Assembly: GCA_027492485.1 (NCBI GenBank) | Contig: JAPUER010000029.1 | Location: 4,922-68,921, forward strand | Direction of reading: 5' to 3' | Source: Betaproteobacteria bacterium | GTDB lineage: Bacteria > Pseudomonadota > Gammaproteobacteria > Burkholderiales > Casimicrobiaceae | DNA length: 64,000 nt | Part shown: piece by piece, positions 17,222 through 28,276 of the stretch | Layout: each line of letters begins with the position of its first letter | Numbering within the stretch: position 1 is the first letter of the stretch | Translations under genes and position numbers: made by a program | Notes under the pieces: model-generated | Seen by the model: only the letters and a program-made list of their open reading frames with translations | Databases searched by the model: none | What the model was told of the DNA's origin: nothing

Positions 17222-20083
17222 ATGGATTTCCTCCGGGTGCGTGGTGCGCGCACGCATAACCTCAAGAACATCAATCTCGACATTCCGAAGCACAAGCTGG
17301 TGGTGATCACCGGCCTGTCGGGATCGGGCAAGAGCTCGCTGGCCTTCGATACGCTGTACGCCGAAGGCCAGCGCCGCTATGTCGAGTCGCTGTCGGCCTA
17401 TGCGCGGCAGTTCCTGCAGATGATGGACAAGCCCGACGTCGATTTGATCGAAGGCCTGGCACCGGCGATCGCCATCGAGCAGAAGGCCACCAGCCACAAC
17501 CCGCGCTCGACGGTCGGCACCGTGACCGAGATCCACGATTACCTGCGTCTGCTCTATGCGCGCGTCGGCGATCCGTATTGCCCGAATCACCCCGAGATCA
17601 TGCTCTCGGCGCAGACGATTTCGCAGATGGTCGACGCCGTGCTCGCCTGGCCCGTCGAGGCACGCATCATGCTGCTGGCGCCGGTACTCGCCGAGCGCAA
17701 GGGCGAACATGCCGAGCTGTTCATCGAGCTCAAGGCCAAGGGCTTCACGCGGGTGCGCATCGACTGCGAAGTCGTCGAGCTCGACCCGACGCCGAAGCTG
17801 GCCAAGAACCACAAGCACACGGTCGATGTGGTGATCGACCGCCTCAAAGTGCGGCCGGACGCCAAGCAGCGGCTGGCCGAATCGTTCGAGACCGCGTGCC
17901 GCCTGGGCAACGGCCGGGCGATTGTGGTGGCGATGGATGACGAGAAAGCGAAACCGCAACTCTTTTCATCGAAATTCGCCTGCCCGATCTGCGATTACTC
18001 GCTGGCCGAATTGGAGCCGCGGCTGTTCTCGTTCAACTCGCCGATGGGCGCCTGCCCGACCTGCGACGGTCTCGGCGAGATCGACGAATTCGAGCCGGGC
18101 CGCATCGTGGCGCACCCGGAGCTGTCGCTCGCGAGCGGCGCGATCAAGGGCTGGGACCGGCGCACGATTTTCTACTTCCAGATGCTGCAGGGCCTCGCGG
18201 CGCACTACGGCTTCAATCTGGAAACACCGTTCGCCGAACTGCCGGAAGAAGCCAGGCACGCCGTCGTTTACGGCAGCGGCGAGGAGATCATCGAGTTCGA
18301 CTACGTCAGCGAAAAGGGCGTGCTGCAAAAGCGCAAACACACCTTTGAAGGCGTGCTGCCGAACTTCCGGCGCCGCTATCGCGAGACCGAGTCGAGCGCG
18401 GTGCGTGAGGAACTGGCCAAGTACATGAGCCGGCGCGACTGCCCGGACTGCCATGGCGCGCGGCTGCGCCGCGAGGCGCGCTTCGTGAAGGTCGGCAGCG
18501 GCGCGCAGAGTCGCGCAATCTTCGAAGTCAGCCGCCTGCCGCTGCATCAGACGGCGGAGTTCTTCGCCAGCCTCAAGCTCACGGGCAGCAAACAGCAGAT
18601 CGCCGAGCGCATCGTCTGGGAGATTCGCAACCGTGTCGGCTTTCTGAACAACGTCGGCCTCGACTATCTCTCGCTCGACCGTAGCGCCGAAACGCTTTCC
18701 GGCGGCGAAGCGCAGCGCATCCGGCTCGCCTCGCAGATCGGCTCCGGCCTTACCGGCGTGATGTACGTGCTCGACGAGCCGTCCATCGGCCTGCACCAGC
18801 GCGACAACGACCGCCTGCTGGAAACGCTCAAGCATCTGCGTGACCTCGGCAACACGGTGCTGGTGGTCGAGCACGACGAGGACGCGATCATGAGCGCGGA
18901 CTACGTGGTCGATCTTGGCCCTGCAGCGGGCGTGCACGGCGGCGAGGTGATTGCGCACGGCAAACCCGCCGACATCAAGAAGAGCAAGAAGTCGCTGACC
19001 GGGCTCTATCTGTCGGGCGAGAAGCAGATCGCGGTGCCGAAGAAGCGTGTCGCGCCCGACCGCAAGCGCCAGATCACGATCCGCGGTGCACGCGGCAACA
19101 ACCTGAAGGGTGTGACGGTATCGATCCCCGCCGGACTGCTGACGGCGGTGACGGGTGTCTCCGGCTCGGGCAAATCGACGCTGGTCAACGACACGTTGTA
19201 TCGTGCGGCTGCCAGGAAGATTTACGGCAGCATCGAAGACCCGGCGCCGCACGACGGCATCGACGGCCTCGAACCGTTCGACAAGGTCATCAACGTCGAC
19301 CAGAGTCCGATCGGACGCACGCCGCGCTCGAATCCCGCGACCTACACGGGGCTGTTCACGCCGATCCGCGACCTCTTCGCGCAGACGCCGCAGGCGCGCG
19401 AACGCGGCTACGAGCCTGGTCGCTTCTCGTTCAACGTGAAGGGCGGCCGCTGCGAGGCCTGCGAGGGCGACGGCGTGATCAAGGTCGAGATGCACTTTCT
19501 GCCGGATGTTTACGTCGCCTGCGACGTCTGCCACGGCAAACGCTACAACCGCGAGACGCTCGACATTCACTATCGCGGCAAGAACATCTCGGAAGTGCTC
19601 GACATGACGGTCGAGGACGCCTGTGAATTTTTCTCGCCGGTGCCGGCAATCGCGGCGAAAGTCAACCTGCTGAACGAGGTGGGACTCGGCTACATCCGGC
19701 TCGGACAGGCCGCGACCACGCTGTCGGGCGGCGAGGCGCAGCGCGTCAAGCTGGCGCTGGAGCTATCGAAACGCGACACCGGCAACACGCTCTACATCCT
19801 CGATGAGCCGACGACCGGGCTGCACTTCGCCGACATCGATTTGCTGCTCAAGGTGCTGTACCGGCTGCGCGACCACGGCAACACGGTGGTCGTGATCGAA
19901 CACAACCTCGACGTCATCAAGACGGCCGACTGGATCGTCGACATGGGGCCGGAGGGTGGTGACGGCGGCGGCACGGTAGTCGCGCAGGGGACGCCGGAGA
20001 CGGTGGCGGCCGAGGGGGCAGCGGGCGGGTCGTATACCGCGGGTTTTCTCGCACCAATGCTGAAAAAGGCGGCGCGGAAGTAG
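17222..20083 (+). CDS. uvrA: Excinuclease ABC subunit A
   Basis: Damage-sensing ATPase of nucleotide excision repair, 953 residues. Two ABC modules are visible: Walker [13 protein letters not shown] (about 31-42) and [13 protein letters not shown] (about 644-656), each with its LSGGEAQR signature. The zinc-binding cysteines appear as CPICDY/CPTCDG and CEACEG/CDVCHG. No LexA box was found in the 291-bp divergent region shared with the MFS-ssb operon. Confidence 0.98.
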   Translation: MDFLRVRGARTHNLKNINLDIPKHKLVVITGLSGSGKSSLAFDTLYAEGQRRYVESLSAYARQFLQMMDKPDVDLIEGLAPAIAIEQKATSHNPRSTVGTVTEIHDYLRLLYARVGDPYCPNHPEIMLSAQTISQMVDAVLAWPVEARIMLLAPVLAERKGEHAELFIELKAKGFTRVRIDCEVVELDPTPKLAKNHKHTVDVVIDRLKVRPDAKQRLAESFETACRLGNGRAIVVAMDDEKAKPQLFSSKFACPICDYSLAELEPRLFSFNSPMGACPTCDGLGEIDEFEPGRIVAHPELSLASGAIKGWDRRTIFYFQMLQGLAAHYGFNLETPFAELPEEARHAVVYGSGEEIIEFDYVSEKGVLQKRKHTFEGVLPNFRRRYRETESSAVREELAKYMSRRDCPDCHGARLRREARFVKVGSGAQSRAIFEVSRLPLHQTAEFFASLKLTGSKQQIAERIVWEIRNRVGFLNNVGLDYLSLDRSAETLSGGEAQRIRLASQIGSGLTGVMYVLDEPSIGLHQRDNDRLLETLKHLRDLGNTVLVVEHDEDAIMSADYVVDLGPAAGVHGGEVIAHGKPADIKKSKKSLTGLYLSGEKQIAVPKKRVAPDRKRQITIRGARGNNLKGVTVSIPAGLLTAVTGVSGSGKSTLVNDTLYRAAARKIYGSIEDPAPHDGIDGLEPFDKVINVDQSPIGRTPRSNPATYTGLFTPIRDLFAQTPQARERGYEPGRFSFNVKGGRCEACEGDGVIKVEMHFLPDVYVACDVCHGKRYNRETLDIHYRGKNISEVLDMTVEDACEFFSPVPAIAAKVNLLNEVGLGYIRLGQAATTLSGGEAQRVKLALELSKRDTGNTLYILDEPTTGLHFADIDLLLKVLYRLRDHGNTVVVIEHNLDVIKTADWIVDMGPEGGDGGGTVVAQGTPETVAAEGAAGGSYTAGFLAPMLKKAARK

Positions 20084-20106
20084 GCATCAGTATTCCGGCG
20101 CGCAGA

Positions 20107-20180
20107 TGTAGGAGCGGCCTTGGCCGCGATTGGCTACCGGAGCATCCGTGCGGGCATTCGCGGCCAAGGCCGCTCCCACA
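20107..20180. repeat. REP-like palindrome (TGTAGGAGCGG family)
   Basis: Arms TGTAGGAGCGGCCTTGGCCGCG and its inverted copy ending CGCTCCCACA surround a 30-bp centre. It lies just past the uvrA stop, facing the hsp20 stop. Confidence 0.85.
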
Positions 20181-20190
20181 GAGTCGCATG

Positions 20191-20220
20191 CCGTCATTCC
20201 GGCGTGGGCCGGAATGACGG
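20191..20220. terminator. Hairpin between uvrA and hsp20
   Basis: A perfect 13-bp stem CCGTCATTCCGGC/GCCGGAATGACGG with a 4-base loop, 11 bp from the hsp20 stop. It belongs to the 'CGTCATTCC' palindrome type and could end transcripts from either side, though it has no clear U-tract. Confidence 0.5.
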
Positions 20221-20231
20221 CTGCGTGACGA

Positions 20232-20669
20232 TCAGTTGATCGTGAGACGCTTCTGTGCCGCCGCGTTCTTCTTCGGCAGCGTCAGCGTCAGCACGCCATG
20301 CTCGTGCTTCGCGCATGCCTGTTCGGCGTCCACCGCCTGCGGCAGCTTGAAGGCACGCGACACGGCGCCGGCGGCGCGCTCGGTCAGCACCGCGCGATCC
20401 TCGGTATTGCCTTCGGCCGTTTCCCGCTTGAAGGTCGCCTCGACGCGAACCGTCTTCTCGTCGACATCCACTGCGATGTCCTCCTTGGCTACGCCCGGCA
20501 CGTCGAATTGCACGATGTAGGCGGTCGGCGTTTCGCGCACGTCGGCGCGCAATTGGGTCTCGGCGCGGTCGCCGAAAAGCTCCGATGCCAGCGAATCGAG
20601 CGTGCGGTCGAAACCGCGGCCGCCCCAGCGAACGGCGGGCACACCATTGAAGCGAATCAAACCAGTCAT
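20232..20669 (-). CDS. Small heat-shock protein (Hsp20/alpha-crystallin)
   Basis: 145 residues. A short N-terminal arm precedes the alpha-crystallin domain from about residue 40, with FDVPGVAKEDIAVDVDE and the family motif GVLTLTLPK near the end. It is an ATP-independent holdase. Expression is probably heat-induced from the sigma-32-like site at 20724-20751. The start has an AAGGAAAA site 5 bases upstream. Confidence 0.95.
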   Translation of the reverse strand: MTGLIRFNGVPAVRWGGRGFDRTLDSLASELFGDRAETQLRADVRETPTAYIVQFDVPGVAKEDIAVDVDEKTVRVEATFKRETAEGNTEDRAVLTERAAGAVSRAFKLPQAVDAEQACAKHEHGVLTLTLPKKNAAAQKRLTIN

Positions 20670-20723
20670 TGCATTTTCCTTTCGTCTTGCAGTGCGCTGA
20701 ATCGGCAGCGCTCATGACGTCGA

Positions 20724-20751
20724 AAATGCGCGCCCGTCGGCGGCTTTCAAG
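20724..20751 (-). promoter_or_regulatory. Sigma-32-like heat-shock promoter of hsp20
   Basis: On the minus strand, CTTGAAA (20751-20745) and GCGCATTT (20731-20724) are separated by 13 bases, against the sigma-32 consensus CTTGAAA-N11-16-CCCCATNT. It lies 55 bp before the hsp20 ATG. Confidence 0.6.
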
Positions 20752-20807
20752 TGTTTTCGCGGCAGATTATTTTGCGGTGCGGGCGCTTGAAAAGCGCGCG
20801 CCGAGCC

Positions 20808-22490
20808 CTACGCCGCCGGGTTTGCCGGCGCCTGCTGCAGTTGCGCCTGCACCTGTCGCCAGATGGCAAGATCGAGCGCTTGCCGTCGCGTCTCGACGAC
20901 GTGGTCGAGCCCGAGTTTTTTGTCGAGACCGGTGCGCGTGAACAGGCCTCGCGGCTGCGGTCCGAGGCCGAACACAATCACTTCGACGCCGTGGTGGCGG
21001 CAGCCTTCGCAATAGCGCTCGATGGCCTCCAGCGCCGTCGAATCGAGGTAGATGACTTCGAGAAAATCGAGCAGCACCAGCCGGCTGCCGGGCGGGATCG
21101 ACGCCAGGCCGGCTTCCAGCCGGTCGACGACGCCGAAGAACAGCGCACCGCGCAGGCGGACGCCGGCGACGCCCTCGGGCAACGGCAGCGCCGGCGCGTC
21201 CGGGTCTTTCGCCAGATTGGTCACCACCTGCACCGCGGCGGCCTCGGTGAGGCGCTTGATCAGGAGCAGCGTGGCCAGCACCATGCCGACTTCGACCGCG
21301 ATGGTGAGGTCGAACAGGACGGTCAGCAGGAAGGTGCTGATCAGCGTGGCGTTGCGCAGCGGCGTGTACTGGCGCAGTGCCTTGAACTCGCGCCACTCGC
21401 CCATGTTGAGTGCGACCCACATCAGGATCGCAGCCAGCGCCGGCAACGGCACGTGCTTGGCCAGCGGGCTGGCCACCAACAGCACGACCAGCACGGTCAG
21501 CGCATGCACCAGACCGGCCACAGGTGTTTGTGCGCCATTCTTGATGTTGGCGCTGGTGCGTGCCATCGCACTGGTGGCGGCAAGTCCGCCAAATAGCGGC
21601 GACACCACGTTGGCAATGCCCTGCGCGATCAACTCCTGGTTGGCGTCGGCGCGGTCGTTGGTCTGCTTGTCGGCCACCACCGCGCAAAGCAGCGATTCGA
21701 TGGCACCCAGCAGCGCAATGGTCACTGCCGGCGGAATCAGGCTGCCGAGTTGCTCGATGGTGAACTGCGGCATCTCGGGCATCGGGATCGCGGCCTTGAT
21801 CTCGCCGAATTTCGAGCCGATGGTAGCGATGCCGGTATTGCTCCACAGCGTGAGCAGCGTCGAGAAAATCAGTACCAGAAACGGCGACGGGATGTAGCGC
21901 GACCACTTCGCCGGCCACAGGCGCAGGAAGGCGAGGCAGGCGATCGCCAGCAGCATCGACGGCCCATGCAGACTGGGCAGCGCCGCCCACAGCGCCTTGA
22001 CGATGCCGAAGAATTCGCCCGGCATTTTGGCGATCGGCAGGCCGAGAAAGTCCTTCACCTGCGACAGCGCAATCAGCACGGCGATGCCGTTGGTGAAGCC
22101 GATGATCACCGAGTTGGGCACAAAACGGATCAAGCGTCCCAGCTTGGCCGCGCCCATGACAATCAGGATGACGCCTGCCATCATCGTGCAGATCATCAGG
22201 TTGGCCCAGCCGTAGCGGATCAGGATGCCGTAGAGCACCACGATGAAGGCACCGGTTGGTCCGCCAATGCACAGACGGGTGCCGCCGAACGCGGAGATGA
22301 TGAAGCCGGTGATGACCGCGGTGACCAGCCCCTGCTCGGGCGCGACGCCGCTGGCGATCGCAAACGCCATCGCCAGCGGAATGGCGATGATACCGACGGT
22401 GATGCCGGCGAGCAGGTCGGCGCGAAACTTCTCCGTACTGTATGACGGAAGTTCGCGAAACAGGCGAGGGCGAAAGGCGAGACTGATCAT
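20808..22490 (-). CDS. SulP family anion transporter with STAS domain
   Basis: 560 residues. An SLC26/SulP membrane domain (about 1-420) begins with the conserved LLAGITVGIIAIPLAMAFAI and includes GGPTGAFIVVLYGI and GAIESLLCAVVADK. A cytoplasmic STAS domain follows (about 435-545) with LDFLEVIYLDSTALEAI, the serine that is phosphorylated in anti-sigma antagonists. Such transporters carry sulfate, bicarbonate or dicarboxylates; the substrate cannot be told here. No carbonic anhydrase or sulfur gene is adjacent. Confidence 0.93.
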   Translation of the reverse strand: MISLAFRPRLFRELPSYSTEKFRADLLAGITVGIIAIPLAMAFAIASGVAPEQGLVTAVITGFIISAFGGTRLCIGGPTGAFIVVLYGILIRYGWANLMICTMMAGVILIVMGAAKLGRLIRFVPNSVIIGFTNGIAVLIALSQVKDFLGLPIAKMPGEFFGIVKALWAALPSLHGPSMLLAIACLAFLRLWPAKWSRYIPSPFLVLIFSTLLTLWSNTGIATIGSKFGEIKAAIPMPEMPQFTIEQLGSLIPPAVTIALLGAIESLLCAVVADKQTNDRADANQELIAQGIANVVSPLFGGLAATSAMARTSANIKNGAQTPVAGLVHALTVLVVLLVASPLAKHVPLPALAAILMWVALNMGEWREFKALRQYTPLRNATLISTFLLTVLFDLTIAVEVGMVLATLLLIKRLTEAAAVQVVTNLAKDPDAPALPLPEGVAGVRLRGALFFGVVDRLEAGLASIPPGSRLVLLDFLEVIYLDSTALEAIERYCEGCRHHGVEVIVFGLGPQPRGLFTRTGLDKKLGLDHVVETRRQALDLAIWRQVQAQLQQAPANPAA

Positions 22491-22533
22491 CGCAGCCGCG
22501 GTGGCTCCCGCAAGATCATCACGTGCCGGGCGT

Positions 22534-23046
22534 TCAAGCGACTAATTTGCGCATGCGGATCGGCTGCAATGCACCCGCAAACACCGTCGAAAAAGTGCGG
22601 TCGGCTTCGACGCTGAAGCCAAGCTTTTCGAAATACGCCTTGTACTGCGGCGAATACGATTCGACCGGGATGCGAATCGAGCGTATTTCGGACTGTTTGG
22701 CCAGACGCTCCAGCGTGTCGAGCAGCAGTGTGGTGAAGCCACGACCGGAGAAAGTGCGGGTCACGCCCAAGCGGCGCAATTCCCAACTGCCGTCGCGTGC
22801 CTTCACATACGAGAGTGCGGCCACGGGGAGGTTGTTGCGATAGAGCACCAAGCCGCCGCCTGCGCGCAGATCGTCGGCAATCTGAGTCGGGTTGTCGTTC
22901 TTGCGCCGCTGCGAGATGGCAACGCGCTCCGACCAGTCGCCCTTGGTCAATGCCGAAACGACCGGCGCGTCGCGCGAGCTGGCTTTGAGAATCTTGTACT
23001 TATCCTGCTCGAAAACGGTACGGGTCGCGCCGAATAGGGTCTTCAT
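22534..23046 (-). CDS. GNAT family N-acetyltransferase
   Basis: 170 residues. The acetyl-CoA binding motif is [19 protein letters not shown], followed by [10 protein letters not shown] near the C-terminus, as in GNAT folds. The first 35 residues are unassigned. The start overlaps the metG stop by 4 bp, so translation is coupled to metG. The acceptor is unknown. Confidence 0.85.
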   Translation of the reverse strand: MKTLFGATRTVFEQDKYKILKASSRDAPVVSALTKGDWSERVAISQRRKNDNPTQIADDLRAGGGLVLYRNNLPVAALSYVKARDGSWELRRLGVTRTFSGRGFTTLLLDTLERLAKQSEIRSIRIPVESYSPQYKAYFEKLGFSVEADRTFSTVFAGALQPIRMRKLVA

Positions 23047-25268
23047 GTAACTTTCATGCCGGCGCGGGCACCAGCGTGCGGGTTAAGCAGATACAAGCCT
23101 GCGCCATTGTGGTCATCTTTGCCCGATGCTGCAAGCACCATACCTTCCGACACGCCAAACTTCATTTTGCGCGGGGCCAGATTGGCAACAAGCACCGTGT
23201 ACTGGCCGATCAGGCTCTCAGGCGCGTAAGCCGACTTGATGCCGGAGAAGACGTTGCGCGTTTTCGGCTGCCCGCTGTCGTCGATTTCGCCGACGTCAAG
23301 CGTCAGTCGCAACAGCTTGTCGCTGCCTTCAACGTGCCCGGCGTTGACGATCTTCGCGATGCGCAGATCGATTTTGGCGAAGTCGTCGATGCCGATGAAG
23401 CCGTCGCCCGGTATCGCCGGCGCAGCGGACTTCGCAGCGGCGTTGTCGCTGGCAGCGCCTTTCGATGCAGCTTGCGGTTTGGCGGTTTTTTCGGCCTTCG
23501 CAGGCGCGGGGGCGTCGGGCAGCAAGCCGAAGAGTTCGTCGAGTTGTTTTTCTTCGACGCGGGACATGAGGTGCTTGTAGGTGTTGATGCGATGATTCGC
23601 CACAAAGGGCACATCGACGTCGCTCCACGCTTGCGGCGGCAGATTCAGGAACGCGAATACGCGCGCCGCCGTGGACGGCATGACCGGGGCCAGATAGATG
23701 GTCAGGACGCGGAAACACTCCATCACGCTCGAACACACGATGTGAAGCTGCAGGCGCTTGCTTTCGTCGGTGGTCGCCGCCTTCGCAATATCCCACGGCT
23801 TGCTCGTGTCGTAGAACAAATTCACGAAATCGGCAAGCTCCATCACCAATCGGATGGCCTTGCCGTAATCGCGCGCCGCAAACATTTCTGCGATTTCACC
23901 GGCCCTGAGCCTCACGTCGGCCGGCATGCCGCGATATACCGCAACGCGGTCGAACAGTTTGCCGTCGAAGTGCTTGTGCAGAAAACCCGCCGTCCGACTC
24001 GCAATATTGACGTACTTCCCGATCAAGTCCGAGTTCACCCGCGCCATGAAATCTTCGGCGGTGAAGTCGACGTCCTCGACGTTGGCGTTGAGCTTGGCGG
24101 CGATGTAGTAGCGCAGCCACTCCGGGTTCATGCCGATCTGCAGATACTTGAGCGGGTCGATCCCGGTTCCGCGGCTCTTGCTCATCTTCTCGCCGCCGAC
24201 AGTGATGAAGCCATGCACGTTGACACTGTCGGGCACCTTATAGCCCGAAAACTTGAGCATCGCCGGCCAGAACAGCACGTGGAAGTAGACGATGTCCTTG
24301 CCGATGAAGTGGATCTGCTCGGTATCCGGATCGGCCATGAATTCGGCGAACGACCGCGGCTCGCCGTTGGTCTTTGCCTTGCCGCTGTCGAAATAGTTCT
24401 TTAGCGAGGCGAGGTAACCGACCGGCGCGTCCAGCCACACGTAGAAATACTTGCCGGGCGCATCGGGGATCGGGATACCGAAATAAGGCGCATCGCGCGA
24501 GATGTCCCAGTCGCCGAGTTTGCCGTCCTCACCCAGCCATTCCTTGGTCTTGGCGATGATCTCGCTTTGCAGACGCTTCTTGCTGTGGCGGTCGAGTCCT
24601 TCGGTCCAGTCGCGCAGGAAGTCAACGCACTGGGCGTCCGAGAGCTTGAAAAAGAAATGCTCCGACGAACGCATCTCGGGCGTCGCGCCGGACAGCGTCG
24701 AATATGGGTTCCTGAGATCGGTTGGCGCATAGACCGCGCCGCAGTTCTCGCAGGAGTCGCCGTACTGGTCTTTGGCGCCGCACTTCGGGCATTCGCCCTT
24801 GATGTAACGGTCGGGCAGGAACATGCTCTTGACCGGGTCGAAGAACTGTTCGATGGTTTTCGATGCAATGAAGCCCGCCGCCTTCAGCTTGCGGTAAATG
24901 TCTTGCGCCAGCTCGACGTTCTCGGGCGAATCGGTCGAATGCCAGTTGTCGATCGACAGGTGAAAGCCGTCGAGATATTCCTTGCGGGTCGCTGCGATCT
25001 CGGCGACGAAGGCCTGCGGCGTCTTGCCGGCCTTTTCGGCCGCGATCATGATTGGCGCGCCGTGCGTGTCGTCGGCGCAGACCCAGTGCACCTCGTGTCC
25101 CTGCATGCGCTGGAAGCGCACCCAGATGTCGGCCTGGATGTATTCCATCATGTGACCCAGATGGAACTTGCCGTTCGCATAGGGGAGCGCTGTGGTGACG
25201 AAGATGCGCCGTTTTTTTTGCGGTGCAACCGGCGTCGCGGATGGAGTGGAGGATGCAGTCATGACCAT
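23043..25268 (-). CDS. metG: Methionine--tRNA ligase
   Basis: Class I synthetase of 741 residues. HIGH motif as [13 protein letters not shown], a zinc site with four cysteines ([18 protein letters not shown]), and the KMSKS loop as KMSKSRGTG. After an Ala/Lys-rich linker (about 610-640) comes a C-terminal tRNA-binding domain ([26 protein letters not shown], split here in reading), which also dimerises the enzyme. A start two codons in is equally possible. Divergent from apbC, as commonly seen. Confidence 0.97.
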   Translation of the reverse strand: MVMTASSTPSATPVAPQKKRRIFVTTALPYANGKFHLGHMMEYIQADIWVRFQRMQGHEVHWVCADDTHGAPIMIAAEKAGKTPQAFVAEIAATRKEYLDGFHLSIDNWHSTDSPENVELAQDIYRKLKAAGFIASKTIEQFFDPVKSMFLPDRYIKGECPKCGAKDQYGDSCENCGAVYAPTDLRNPYSTLSGATPEMRSSEHFFFKLSDAQCVDFLRDWTEGLDRHSKKRLQSEIIAKTKEWLGEDGKLGDWDISRDAPYFGIPIPDAPGKYFYVWLDAPVGYLASLKNYFDSGKAKTNGEPRSFAEFMADPDTEQIHFIGKDIVYFHVLFWPAMLKFSGYKVPDSVNVHGFITVGGEKMSKSRGTGIDPLKYLQIGMNPEWLRYYIAAKLNANVEDVDFTAEDFMARVNSDLIGKYVNIASRTAGFLHKHFDGKLFDRVAVYRGMPADVRLRAGEIAEMFAARDYGKAIRLVMELADFVNLFYDTSKPWDIAKAATTDESKRLQLHIVCSSVMECFRVLTIYLAPVMPSTAARVFAFLNLPPQAWSDVDVPFVANHRINTYKHLMSRVEEKQLDELFGLLPDAPAPAKAEKTAKPQAASKGAASDNAAAKSAAPAIPGDGFIGIDDFAKIDLRIAKIVNAGHVEGSDKLLRLTLDVGEIDDSGQPKTRNVFSGIKSAYAPESLIGQYTVLVANLAPRKMKFGVSEGMVLAASGKDDHNGAGLYLLNPHAGARAGMKVT

Positions 25269-25380
25269 CTATTGCGGAGCAAGGGCTCGGCGCGAAAAGG
25301 GCGAAAACCCTTGGAAAAACAGGGAGATAGTATCAAATCCAGGGCCTTGCCGAAGTGCGCAGCAGCTAAACTTGCCGGTT

Positions 25381-26460
25381 ATGACTGAATCAGAAGTGCT
25401 CTCCCATCTCGCGGCCTGCATCGACCCGAACACCGGTCGCGATTTCATCAAGGACAAGTCGATCAAGCGGGTGACCGTCGACGGCAACGATGTGACGGTT
25501 GACGTCGTGTTGGGCTACCCGGCGGCGAGCCAGCACGAGGCGCTTCGCCAACTCGTAACGCAGCATCTGCGCGGCCTGCCGGGCGTCGACAAGGTCACGG
25601 TCAGCATCTCGCAGAAGATCATCTCGCACGCGGTGCAGCGCGGCGTCAAGCTGAAGCCGGGTATCAAGAACATCATCGCGGTTGCCTCGGGCAAGGGCGG
25701 TGTCGGCAAGAGCACGACCGCCGTCAACCTCGCGCTGGCGCTCGCGGCCGAGGGCGCCAACGTCGGCCTCCTCGACGCCGACATCTATGGCCCGTCGCAG
25801 CCGCAAATGCTGGGCATCACCGGGCGACCGGAAAGCGCCGATGGCAAGACGCTGGAGCCGATGCAGGCGCACGGCATCCAGGCGATGTCGATCGGCTTCC
25901 TGATCGACACCGATACGCCGATGGTCTGGCGCGGCCCGATGGTGACACAGGCGCTGGAGCAATTGCTGTCCGACACCAACTGGCGTGACCTCGACTATCT
26001 GGTGATCGACATGCCGCCGGGTACCGGTGACATCCAGCTCACGCTGTCGCAGAAGGTGCCGGTCACAGGTGCCGTGATCGTGACCACGCCGCAGGAGATC
26101 GCGGTGATCGACGCCCGCAAGGGGCTCAAGATGTTCGACAAGGTCGGCATCCCGATTGTCGGCATCGTCGAAAACATGAGCACGCACGTCTGCTCGAACT
26201 GCGGTCATGTCGAACCGATCTTCGGCGAGGGCGGTGGGCGCGCGATGTGCCGCGATTACAACGTGCCCTTCCTTGGCGGCCTGCCGCTGGATTCGAAGAT
26301 TCGCGCCCAGTCCGACGGCGGGCGACCGACGGTGGTGGCCGATCCCGACGGGCCGGTGGCGGCGACCTACAGGGAGATCGCGCGCAAGGTGGCGATCTTC
26401 GTCGCGCAGAAGAGCGAAGATCACTCCGCCAAGTTCCCGACCATCAAGGTGGTGAGTTGA
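25381..26460 (+). CDS. apbC: Iron-sulfur cluster carrier protein (Mrp/NBP35 ATPase)
   Basis: 359 residues. An N-terminal MIP18-like domain (about 1-85) precedes a deviant Walker A P-loop GKGGVGKSTTAVNLA (about 101-115). The conserved CSNCGH pair (CxxC) near residue 270 binds the transferred cluster. The ATG at 25381 gives the family length; the frame is open upstream into the metG promoter. The metG-apbC divergent pair is widely conserved. Confidence 0.95.
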   Translation: MTESEVLSHLAACIDPNTGRDFIKDKSIKRVTVDGNDVTVDVVLGYPAASQHEALRQLVTQHLRGLPGVDKVTVSISQKIISHAVQRGVKLKPGIKNIIAVASGKGGVGKSTTAVNLALALAAEGANVGLLDADIYGPSQPQMLGITGRPESADGKTLEPMQAHGIQAMSIGFLIDTDTPMVWRGPMVTQALEQLLSDTNWRDLDYLVIDMPPGTGDIQLTLSQKVPVTGAVIVTTPQEIAVIDARKGLKMFDKVGIPIVGIVENMSTHVCSNCGHVEPIFGEGGGRAMCRDYNVPFLGGLPLDSKIRAQSDGGRPTVVADPDGPVAATYREIARKVAIFVAQKSEDHSAKFPTIKVVS

Positions 26461-26521
26461 CCGCGGTTCGCTCTGGCCGGACACATTGCCTCAGTGTCGG
26501 GTGCAGGCAGGCGTCATAGCG

Positions 26522-27214
26522 ATGAGCGCACGCTGCCGCTGCGTTGCGGTGGTTCCTGCGGGCGGCAGCGGCTCGCGCTTCGGTGCGGCAACGCCCAAGC
26601 AGTACACCGAAATCGCCGGCGCAGCGGTGCTGGAGCACACGCTGCGTGCGCTGCGCCAATGCCAGGCGATCGAACACATCTTTGTGGCAGTGCCAGCGGA
26701 TGAGCATCGCGCCGATGCGATCGCAGTGCGCTCGGGGCATACGACCGTGTTGCATTGCGCTGGCGCGCAGCGCGCCCATACCGTGGTGAACGCGCTGGTT
26801 GCCATCGCGAAGTTTGTGCGACGCGACGCCTGGGTGCTGGTTCACGACGCTGCGCGACCTTGTGTGGCACTGGCCGACCTCGAACGTCTGATCGAACGGG
26901 TTGGCGCTCACCCGGTCGGCGGCCTGCTGGCGTCGCCCGTGGCCGACACGCTGAAGCGGGGCGACGACCAGGCGACCGTGGTCGAAACGGTATCGCGCGA
27001 ACGGATGTGGCGGGCGCAGACGCCGCAGATGTTTCGCTACGAGACGCTGGTGCACGCGCTGAACGCTTCACCCGATGTCACCGACGAAGCGCAGGCGGTC
27101 GAGGCGCTGGGCATGGCCCCGCTCCTGGTGCCGGGCAGCGCGCGTAACATCAAGATCACGCAGGCGGAGGACGCCGAGCTGGCGGCGTTTTACCTGTCAC
27201 AGAATCCGGGTTGA
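26522..27214 (+). CDS. ispD: 2-C-methyl-D-erythritol 4-phosphate cytidylyltransferase
   Basis: Third step of the MEP isoprenoid pathway, 230 residues. The nucleotide-binding start [19 protein letters not shown] and [10 protein letters not shown] are intact. The ATG before [10 protein letters not shown] gives the right length. Its stop lies 8 bp before the ispF ATG, so the two are cotranscribed. Confidence 0.96.
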   Translation: MSARCRCVAVVPAGGSGSRFGAATPKQYTEIAGAAVLEHTLRALRQCQAIEHIFVAVPADEHRADAIAVRSGHTTVLHCAGAQRAHTVVNALVAIAKFVRRDAWVLVHDAARPCVALADLERLIERVGAHPVGGLLASPVADTLKRGDDQATVVETVSRERMWRAQTPQMFRYETLVHALNASPDVTDEAQAVEALGMAPLLVPGSARNIKITQAEDAELAAFYLSQNPG

Positions 27215-27222
27215 ATGAGTTC

Positions 27223-27708
27223 ATGGGCATTCCGTTTCGCGTTGGTACCGGCTTCGATGTACATCAGCTCGTCGAAGGGCGCGATCTGATCGTCGGCGGC
27301 GTCAACATCCCCTACGATCGGGGCCTTCTCGGGCATTCCGATGCCGATGTCCTGCTGCACGCAATTGCGGACGCGCTGCTGGGCGCAGCCGCGCTCGGCG
27401 ACATCGGCAAACATTTTCCTGACAACGATCCTGCCTACAGAGGTGCCGACAGCCGCATCCTGCTGCGCAGCGTGGTCTCGCGTGTGCGCGAGGCTGGCTG
27501 GCAGGTCGGCAACATTGATGCCACCATCATCGCTCAGGCGCCGAAAATGGCGCCGCACATCGAGACCATGCGCATCAATATCGCGTCGGACTGCGGCGTG
27601 CCGCAGGATTGCATCGGCGTCAAGGCCACGACCACCGAGAAGCTCGGATTTACAGGCCGCGGCGAGGGTATCGCCGCGCAGGCGGTGGCGTTGCTAACGG
27701 CCGTTTGA
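27223..27708 (+). CDS. ispF: 2-C-methyl-D-erythritol 2,4-cyclodiphosphate synthase
   Basis: 161 residues, forming a homotrimer with zinc. The metal ligands are in GFDVHQL and [12 protein letters not shown], and the C-terminal [16 protein letters not shown] is typical. Works two steps after IspD in the same pathway. The ATG at 27223 is used; the frame also opens at a TTG that overlaps the ispD stop. Confidence 0.97.
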   Translation: MGIPFRVGTGFDVHQLVEGRDLIVGGVNIPYDRGLLGHSDADVLLHAIADALLGAAALGDIGKHFPDNDPAYRGADSRILLRSVVSRVREAGWQVGNIDATIIAQAPKMAPHIETMRINIASDCGVPQDCIGVKATTTEKLGFTGRGEGIAAQAVALLTAV

Positions 27709-27760
27709 CTATCGCCGTCGCGGCCTTTGGCGGGTCGCCGGACCGGTACAATCGACCTCG

Positions 27761-28144
27761 ATGAATCCCTTCGATGTTTTCTTCCGTTTCGGCCTTCGTA
27801 TCGCCGTATCGCTCGCTGCGGTGGTGGCGGCCGTAGCGTCGGCGCAACCGGCAGCGCCGGCGGGTTCCGTCGACGTGCCCGACGGCCCGCCCGTGCTGAT
27901 CAAACAGGACGCCATCGGCGGCGGCAATGCGGCGTCTGGCGCAGATGCCCGGACGCAAAACGCCGCCGCAGCATCGTTGTCGATCCGGGAAGAACGCGTG
28001 CAGGGGCGCCTGGCCAACGCACAGGTCAGTGTCGGCGGCCGATCATATCTGATCGTCGATCCCGCGGCAGGCCGCTTTGATCGTCAGGCAGGCAACGGTG
28101 GCCGGCGCGTAACCCCCTCACTGTGGGAGTTGTTCCGGTTCTAG
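27761..28144 (+). CDS. Small exported protein, possibly DUF2782-like
   Basis: 127 residues. A signal peptide (about 1-28, ending AVASAQP) is followed by a low-complexity Ala/Gly region and a C-terminal segment GGRSYLIVDPAAGRF ... LWELFRF. That tail resembles the YxVxVTP..YYLVD pattern of DUF2782 proteins, which in betaproteobacteria lie beside polA and thrB, but the match is weak. It precedes thrB by 132 bp. Function unknown. Confidence 0.6.
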   Translation: MNPFDVFFRFGLRIAVSLAAVVAAVASAQPAAPAGSVDVPDGPPVLIKQDAIGGGNAASGADARTQNAAAASLSIREERVQGRLANAQVSVGGRSYLIVDPAAGRFDRQAGNGGRRVTPSLWELFRF

Positions 28145-28276
28145 TCGGTGCTTCAGCCTGGCGGTAACCATCTGTAACGATCGGCAGCGAGCAATCAACG
28201 CCATTCCGGCAAGGCCCGATGCACTATTGCTGCCTGCCATTCTTTCCTCCTCCACGACTATCGACCCAGCAACGGC

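Noticed and set aside
17966..19570. 534-codon minus-strand frame inside uvrA
   Set aside because: Shadow of uvrA created by high GC; codon pattern and content are not protein-like.
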